From Pseudactinotalea terrae (GTDB lineage Bacteria; Actinomycetota; Actinomycetes; Actinomycetales; Beutenbergiaceae): a stretch of DNA of 64,000 nt. The notes beneath the pieces were generated by a model that was not told where the DNA came from, searched no databases, and was given only the letters and a program-made list of their open reading frames with translations. Shown one piece after another: positions 60,306-64,000 of this stretch. Both the position numbers and the translations under genes were made by a program. Position 1 is the first letter of the stretch. Every line of letters starts with the position of its first letter. The DNA is taken from positions 124,001 through 188,000 of the forward strand of contig NZ_WNXZ01000006.1 of NCBI RefSeq assembly GCF_009733845.1, given 5' to 3'.

Positions 60306-62318
60306 TCAGTCGGAGTGCATCCGGAAGTCGAGCCGGGCGGGCAGCGGCTGACCCGGATGGACCGACGCCCAGATCGCGTCGAGCTCGCGCCCACCCTCGG
60401 CCAGGTCGGGCACCTCGAGACCCTCGAGGATGCCGGCCGCGCCCTCCCGATCACCCGCCGCCAGGAGTGCCTGCGCACGCTGGAGCCGGCTGCGGCCGTG
60501 GTCGCTGAGCGCAGCCGGTGCCTGGTCGAGCACCGTCAGCGCCGCCGCGGCATCGCCCACCGTGAGCAGGTAGGCCACGGCCTCGGTCAGCAGGGTCCGC
60601 TCCTGCGGGGCGGCGGCCACCGCAGTCGCGTACAGCGCGCGCGCCTGGTGGACGTCGCCGCGTTGCGCCGCGAGCAGCGCCCGCCCGCGCACGGCCTGGA
60701 ACGGCACCGGCTCACCCCGTGAGGCCGCCAGATCCTCGGCCATCGCGTACTCGGCGTCCGCTCCGTCGGCGTCCCCGCGCACGTGCGCGTTGACCCCGCG
60801 GGCGTACCGCACCCACGGCTCGGCGGCGAGGCTGGGGTCGGCGTACGCGGCCTGCCACCGGTCGGACACCCCCGGCACGGCACCAACGGCAGCTCTCGGC
60901 ATCGCCGCAGGGGCGTCGAGCAGGGGATTCTGCGCGGTATCGGTGCCCGAACCGGGCAGAACCTCCTGTTCGGCGGAAGGAGTGGGTTGGGGGGTGGGGG
61001 CGTGTTGGGGGGTGGGGTGAGCGGGGAAGGGGACGGCCTCGGCCGGCAGGCGCGGCTCCTCGCCGGCCGCACGACGCAGCTCGACCTCGGCGTGGCCGCA
61101 GCCGGAGCCCACGTGAAGGATCTCCAGCGGGGCGGCGTCGGCCACCTCGGCCGACCACTGCGCGTGGCGAGCCGACAGATCGGCGGGAGCTGCGCCGTCG
61201 AGCACGGCGTCCCGGGCAGCCTCGGCAGCCTCGCGGAACGGCAGCGAGACCGCCTCCGGATCGAGGTCGATCCCGCCGAACGACTCGGTCCACGAGAGCT
61301 CGGCGTGCCCCTCGATGACGTCATGCTCCATCTGGGTGGTGCACCAGCCCGCCTGGATCTCGGCATACCGAGCGCCCGGGCCGGACAGCCATTCCTGCCA
61401 ACGGTTCCCGCCCGGACCGGTGCCCCAGAGGAACAGCTTGCGCCCGCGCAGCGCGTCGGTCGCGGTCTGGGCGAAGCCGGTGCCGTCGGGCTCGACAGCA
61501 GCCACGAACCGGCCCGGCGCAGGGGAGTCGAAGAAGTAGTCCGCCGCGTGCGAGGCGGTCGCCGGGTAGCTGATGTCGACGTCGGGGGAGTCCGGGTGGG
61601 GCACCGGCACCTTCGCCAGCCGGCCGGTGTAGTCCGTGCGCCACGCCGAGTCCGCCGCGCTGAGCACGCGGGTGCGGGGCGTCTCCGGCACCGCGATGTT
61701 CGTCCAGTAGTAGAGCGGCTTCGGCTCCGGGTCCGGGTTGATCACGCGCGTGTGCGCCAGCAACCGGTCGCCCTCGAGCTCCAGGTCCACCTGCAGGATC
61801 AGGTCGCGTGTGCGCTCCCAGTCCCACAGCCGCAGGCCGTCACCGCTCGGGGTCTGGATGCGCACGGCGTGCAGCGGTCGGCTCGAGAGCGTCCAGTGCC
61901 CGGTCGAGCCGAGGTTCCACTCGATACCGCCCGCGAACCAGCCGTCCGTGAGCCCGAAGTTCGCGGGCCGCAGCTGCGGGTTCACGAACAGCAGCTCGCG
62001 GTCGCGCACCCGGTCCCGCAGCGACCAGACCCGCCCGCCCAGAGTCGGCAGCACGGTCGCCGTCAGCGTCCCGTTGTCCAGCACCAGAGCGGGGATCTCG
62101 ACGGCGTCGCTCGCCCTGGTGTAGTCGCTGTGCCGTGCGTAGGGGAGCGGGGTGGCGAGCCGGCCCTGCGTGATCCGGGACGCCATCTCTGGGCTGACGC
62201 CGTCGCCGGGCTCGATGGCCGGCAGCGCCCGCATCGGCGTGAACGCCGGCAGCGGGCTCTCGGGGCCGGGGAGGGCGCCGGTGAGGTGGAGGGTGGTGGC
62301 CCTCAGGGTCGTGGTCAA
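60306..62318 (-). CDS. DUF5107 protein with C-terminal TPR-like repeats
   Basis: From TTG 62318 the protein has 670 residues. The N-terminal half (about 70-400) matches the DUF5107 beta-sandwich style: VLPTLGGRVWSLRDR, FVNPQLRPANFGL, WFAGGIEWNLG, PLYYWTNIAVPET, with GIEWN as its landmark. The C-terminal part (about 480-640) is helical and TPR-like. Relatives are found with glycan-degradation genes and are related to sugar-processing folds; the reaction is unknown. TTG overlaps the stop of the upstream gene (TTGA) and has AAGGA upstream. A linker near residue 450 is encoded by a dispersed repeat. Confidence 0.75.
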   Translation of the reverse strand: MTTTLRATTLHLTGALPGPESPLPAFTPMRALPAIEPGDGVSPEMASRITQGRLATPLPYARHSDYTRASDAVEIPALVLDNGTLTATVLPTLGGRVWSLRDRVRDRELLFVNPQLRPANFGLTDGWFAGGIEWNLGSTGHWTLSSRPLHAVRIQTPSGDGLRLWDWERTRDLILQVDLELEGDRLLAHTRVINPDPEPKPLYYWTNIAVPETPRTRVLSAADSAWRTDYTGRLAKVPVPHPDSPDVDISYPATASHAADYFFDSPAPGRFVAAVEPDGTGFAQTATDALRGRKLFLWGTGPGGNRWQEWLSGPGARYAEIQAGWCTTQMEHDVIEGHAELSWTESFGGIDLDPEAVSLPFREAAEAARDAVLDGAAPADLSARHAQWSAEVADAAPLEILHVGSGCGHAEVELRRAAGEEPRLPAEAVPFPAHPTPQHAPTPQPTPSAEQEVLPGSGTDTAQNPLLDAPAAMPRAAVGAVPGVSDRWQAAYADPSLAAEPWVRYARGVNAHVRGDADGADAEYAMAEDLAASRGEPVPFQAVRGRALLAAQRGDVHQARALYATAVAAAPQERTLLTEAVAYLLTVGDAAAALTVLDQAPAALSDHGRSRLQRAQALLAAGDREGAAGILEGLEVPDLAEGGRELDAIWASVHPGQPLPARLDFRMHSD
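60950..60968. repeat. Third copy of the dispersed repeat, inside a coding region
   Basis: AACCGGGCAGAACCTCCTG matches the core of the two copies at 28355-28408. Here it lies in frame in the DUF5107 gene, in a Pro/Ser-rich linker between the beta-sandwich and the helical part. Confidence 0.6.
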
Positions 62319-62620
62319 GCGTCCTTCCCCAGGGCTTCGTCGATGCGCTCGACCTTGGCGGTGAGCTGCCCGGAGTAGCCGGGGCGGATGTCGGCCTTGA
62401 GCACGAGGCTGACACGTGGCGAGACCTCGGCCACCGCGTCGACGGCATCCTTGACGACCGCCATCACCTCGTCCCACTCGCCCTCGACCGTGGTGAACAT
62501 CGACGTGGTCTCGTTCGGCAGCCCGGAGTCGCGCACCACCTTGACGGCGCGGGCGACGGCGTCGGTGACGCTGCCGGCGGGGTCGGACGTGAGCGGAGCG
62601 ATGCTGAAGGCGGCGAGCAT
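62315..62620 (-). CDS. MTH1187/YkoF-type thiamine-binding-like protein
   Basis: The 101-residue protein is of the MTH1187 family: AAFSIAPLTSDPAGSVTDAVARAVKVVRDSG, and MFTTVEGEWDEVMAVVKDAV. These small ferredoxin-fold proteins bind thiamine-like ligands in some members. The stop overlaps the TTG start of the DUF5107 gene. Its divergent neighbour is an acyltransferase gene 48 bp away. The functional link to the thiamine locus 28 kb away is only a possibility. Confidence 0.87.
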   Translation of the reverse strand: MLAAFSIAPLTSDPAGSVTDAVARAVKVVRDSGLPNETTSMFTTVEGEWDEVMAVVKDAVDAVAEVSPRVSLVLKADIRPGYSGQLTAKVERIDEALGKDA

Positions 62621-62655
62621 GGCGGCAGCGTGCCACACCAAGGGCTGGGGCGCCG

Positions 62656-62661
62656 TACGGT
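62656..62661 (+). promoter_or_regulatory. -10 box of a leaderless promoter for the acyltransferase gene
   Basis: TACGGT lies 7 nt before GTG 62669 with no ribosome-binding site. It favours GTG 62669 over an in-frame start at 62630. Confidence 0.5.
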
Positions 62662-62668
62662 AGCCCTC

Positions 62669-63244
62669 GTGCGCATTCGTCGGTGGCTCGCGAGGATCTA
62701 CTGGCGGTTCAGCCGGTGGACGCCCGAGGCTGAGCCGCTGCCTCCGCGCGGCGTCCTGCTCGGCGCGCCGCACACCTCGAACTGGGACTTCGTGCTCATG
62801 GTCATGGTGAGCTGGCACGTGGGCGTGAACTTCCGTTTCCTCGCCAAGAAGTCGGTGTTCTGGGAGCCGCTCGGGTCCCTGATGCGGGCGTTGGGCGGGA
62901 TCCCGGTGGACCGTGGTGCCGACTCCGGGTTGGTCCGGCGGCTCGTGGAGATGGCAGATCGCGGCGAGCACTTCATGCTGGTGATCACCCCCGAGGCGAC
63001 CCGCGGCAAGGTCGAGTACTGGAAGTCCGGCTTCTACCGGCTCGCCAAGGATGCGGACCTGCCGGTCATCCTCGGGTTCCTCGACCGCCGCCGGATGGCG
63101 TGCGGGATCGGGCCGCGCGTCGACCTCACGGGCGACGTGTCGGCGGACATGGACCGGATCCGCGCTTTCTACGACGGGTTCGTGGGTGTGCGCCCCGGCT
63201 TCGAGTCCGAGCCGCGGCTCCGCGACGAGTCCGGCACCGCCTGA
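62669..63244 (+). CDS. PlsC-like acyltransferase
   Basis: The 191-residue protein carries the acyltransferase block I HTSNWD (His-x4-Asp), FLAKKSVFWEPLG (block II), GGIPVDRG (block III) and ITPEATRGKVEYWKSGF (block IV). Members transfer acyl groups to lysophospholipids or similar acceptors at the membrane. Short members like this one are common in actinobacteria; the acceptor is unknown. Confidence 0.87.
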   Translation: MRIRRWLARIYWRFSRWTPEAEPLPPRGVLLGAPHTSNWDFVLMVMVSWHVGVNFRFLAKKSVFWEPLGSLMRALGGIPVDRGADSGLVRRLVEMADRGEHFMLVITPEATRGKVEYWKSGFYRLAKDADLPVILGFLDRRRMACGIGPRVDLTGDVSADMDRIRAFYDGFVGVRPGFESEPRLRDESGTA

Positions 63245-63305
63245 CACGCCGCCCCCTCATGCCCCGATCTCACATCTGTGCGCCGCTGAGCGTCTGCTAG
63301 GTGTG

Positions 63306-63782
63306 ATGAAGACACCGTTCGAGGCCCTCGTCCGCACCCACGGCGCCACCGTGCTCCGCGTGTGCCGGGCGGTCGCCGGCCCCGACGACGCCGAGGACGC
63401 CTGGTCCGAGGCGTTCCTCGCCGCCCTGCGGGCCTACCCGGAGCTGCCCGACGACGCCAACGTCGAGGCCTGGCTGGTCACCATCGCCCACCGCAAGGCG
63501 ATCGACCAGATCAGGGCCCGGCGCCAGGCGCCACTGCCGACGCAGGAGCTCCCCGAGGACAGCCGGGCGGCCCCGGCCGTAGGCGGGTGGCAGCGCGACC
63601 TCTGGGAGGACCTGGCGACCCTGCCGCCCAAGCAACGATCCGCCGTCGTCTATCACCACGTGGCGGGCCTGCCGCACCGCGAGGTGGCGGCGATCCTCGG
63701 CGGCACTCCGGCAGCGGCCCGACGCGCGAGCGCCGACGGCATCGCCGCGCTCCGACGCACCTACTCAGGAGAACTTCGATGA
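63306..63782 (+). CDS. RNA polymerase sigma-70-like factor (ECF-type)
   Basis: The 158-residue protein has region 2 (VLRVCRAVAGPDDAEDAWSEAFLAALRAY) and region 4 (LPPKQRSAVVYHHVAGLPHREVAAILGG). Its length fits an ECF sigma factor. It overlaps the following methyltransferase gene (ATGA), a pairing seen in other actinobacteria, where the pair may answer DNA alkylation. No anti-sigma factor is seen in the window. In-frame starts upstream lie in the acyltransferase gene. Confidence 0.85.
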   Translation: MKTPFEALVRTHGATVLRVCRAVAGPDDAEDAWSEAFLAALRAYPELPDDANVEAWLVTIAHRKAIDQIRARRQAPLPTQELPEDSRAAPAVGGWQRDLWEDLATLPPKQRSAVVYHHVAGLPHREVAAILGGTPAAARRASADGIAALRRTYSGELR

Positions 63783-64000
63783 GCCTCACCGATCTCGGCC
63801 TTCCCGACGACGACGCCACGCTGCGGCGCCTGAGCGCCCGGCTCGGGCAGGCGGCCGCGGAGGCCGACCTTCTCGACGTCGCCTACCGCACCATCGACTC
63901 GCCGCTCGGCACGCTGCTGCTCGCCGCGACCCCGCGCGGGCTCGTGCGGGTCGCGTTCTCCATCGAGGCCACCGACGAGGTCCTCGGCGAGCTCGCCTCG
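63779..64000 (+). CDS. Methylated-DNA-protein cysteine methyltransferase, 3' end outside the window
   Basis: ATG 63779 overlaps the sigma-factor stop. The 74 visible codons read MSLTDLGLPDDDATLRRLSA and continue to YRTIDSPLGTLLLAATPRGL and RVAFSIEA. That is the N-terminal domain of Ogt/MGMT-type proteins (SPLGxLxLAxTxxGLxxVxF). The catalytic PCHR motif would lie beyond the window. Role: direct reversal of O6-alkylguanine, with likely co-expression with the sigma factor. Confidence 0.82.
   Translation, partial: MSLTDLGLPDDDATLRRLSARLGQAAAEADLLDVAYRTIDSPLGTLLLAATPRGLVRVAFSIEATDEVLGELAS

Overview
The window is 64 kb of very GC-rich DNA with the gene style of an actinobacterium. Spacing is tight, ATGA/GTGA/TTGA overlaps are common, GTG and TTG starts occur, and many genes have a TANNNT box only 6-7 nt before the start codon, which is the mark of leaderless transcripts. 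Gene content (SseA-SufE pair, APS-reductase sulfate assimilation, DUF222-HNH protein, DtxR-type iron box, sigma factor-methyltransferase pair) fits a Micrococcales-type saprophyte. The genus cannot be read from the sequence.

From 1 to 20.8 kb the window is mostly a plant-polysaccharide region. An enolase-superfamily sugar-acid dehydratase (cut by the edge), a FadR-type regulator and an oligosaccharide ABC importer read leftward; a GH95 alpha-fucosidase and a Tat-exported beta-helix protein read rightward. The two divergent promoters carry the same operator-like sequence between -35 and -10. An IS3-family orfA relic separates them from a GH2 hydrolase, a Na+/H+ antiporter and a polar amino-acid importer. 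A secreted protein joining two PL1 pectate-lyase domains to a CE8 pectin methylesterase closes the region behind LacI-type operators.

From 20.8 to 28.2 kb there are SseA/SufE sulfur-transfer proteins, a PAS-GGDEF-EAL protein followed by a GT2 polysaccharide synthase with a small coupled membrane protein, a zinc-ribbon protein and dihydrolipoamide dehydrogenase. From 28.5 to 34.1 kb lies a seven-gene thiamine salvage operon (thiM-thiE-thiD-tenA-thiX-thiY-thiZ) under a TPP riboswitch. From 34.4 to 37.2 kb is a decayed defence locus: a Wadjet system (jetABCD) reduced to a broken jetA start, the tail of jetC and an apparently intact jetD, followed by DUF2200 and a fragment of a macrolide phosphotransferase gene.

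From 37.2 to 43.7 kb are two envelope/stress-type proteins and the sulfate-assimilation operon (sir-cysH-cysD-cysN) with a divergent 81-residue LuxR-type regulator. From 43.7 to 51.2 kb a leftward chain encodes a SHOCT protein, an SLC13 transporter, an LPG-synthase-like membrane protein, an AbgT transporter and leucyl aminopeptidase; a TauE/SafE exporter lies beside it. From 51.2 to 64 kb are a DUF222-HNH protein, an APH-fold kinase, two aldo/keto reductases, an iron-siderophore ABC importer behind a DtxR/IdeR box, a structured repeat array, a DUF5107 protein coupled to an MTH1187-family protein, an acyltransferase, a sigma factor and the start of an alkyl-DNA methyltransferase gene. No rRNA, tRNA, CRISPR array or complete mobile element was seen.
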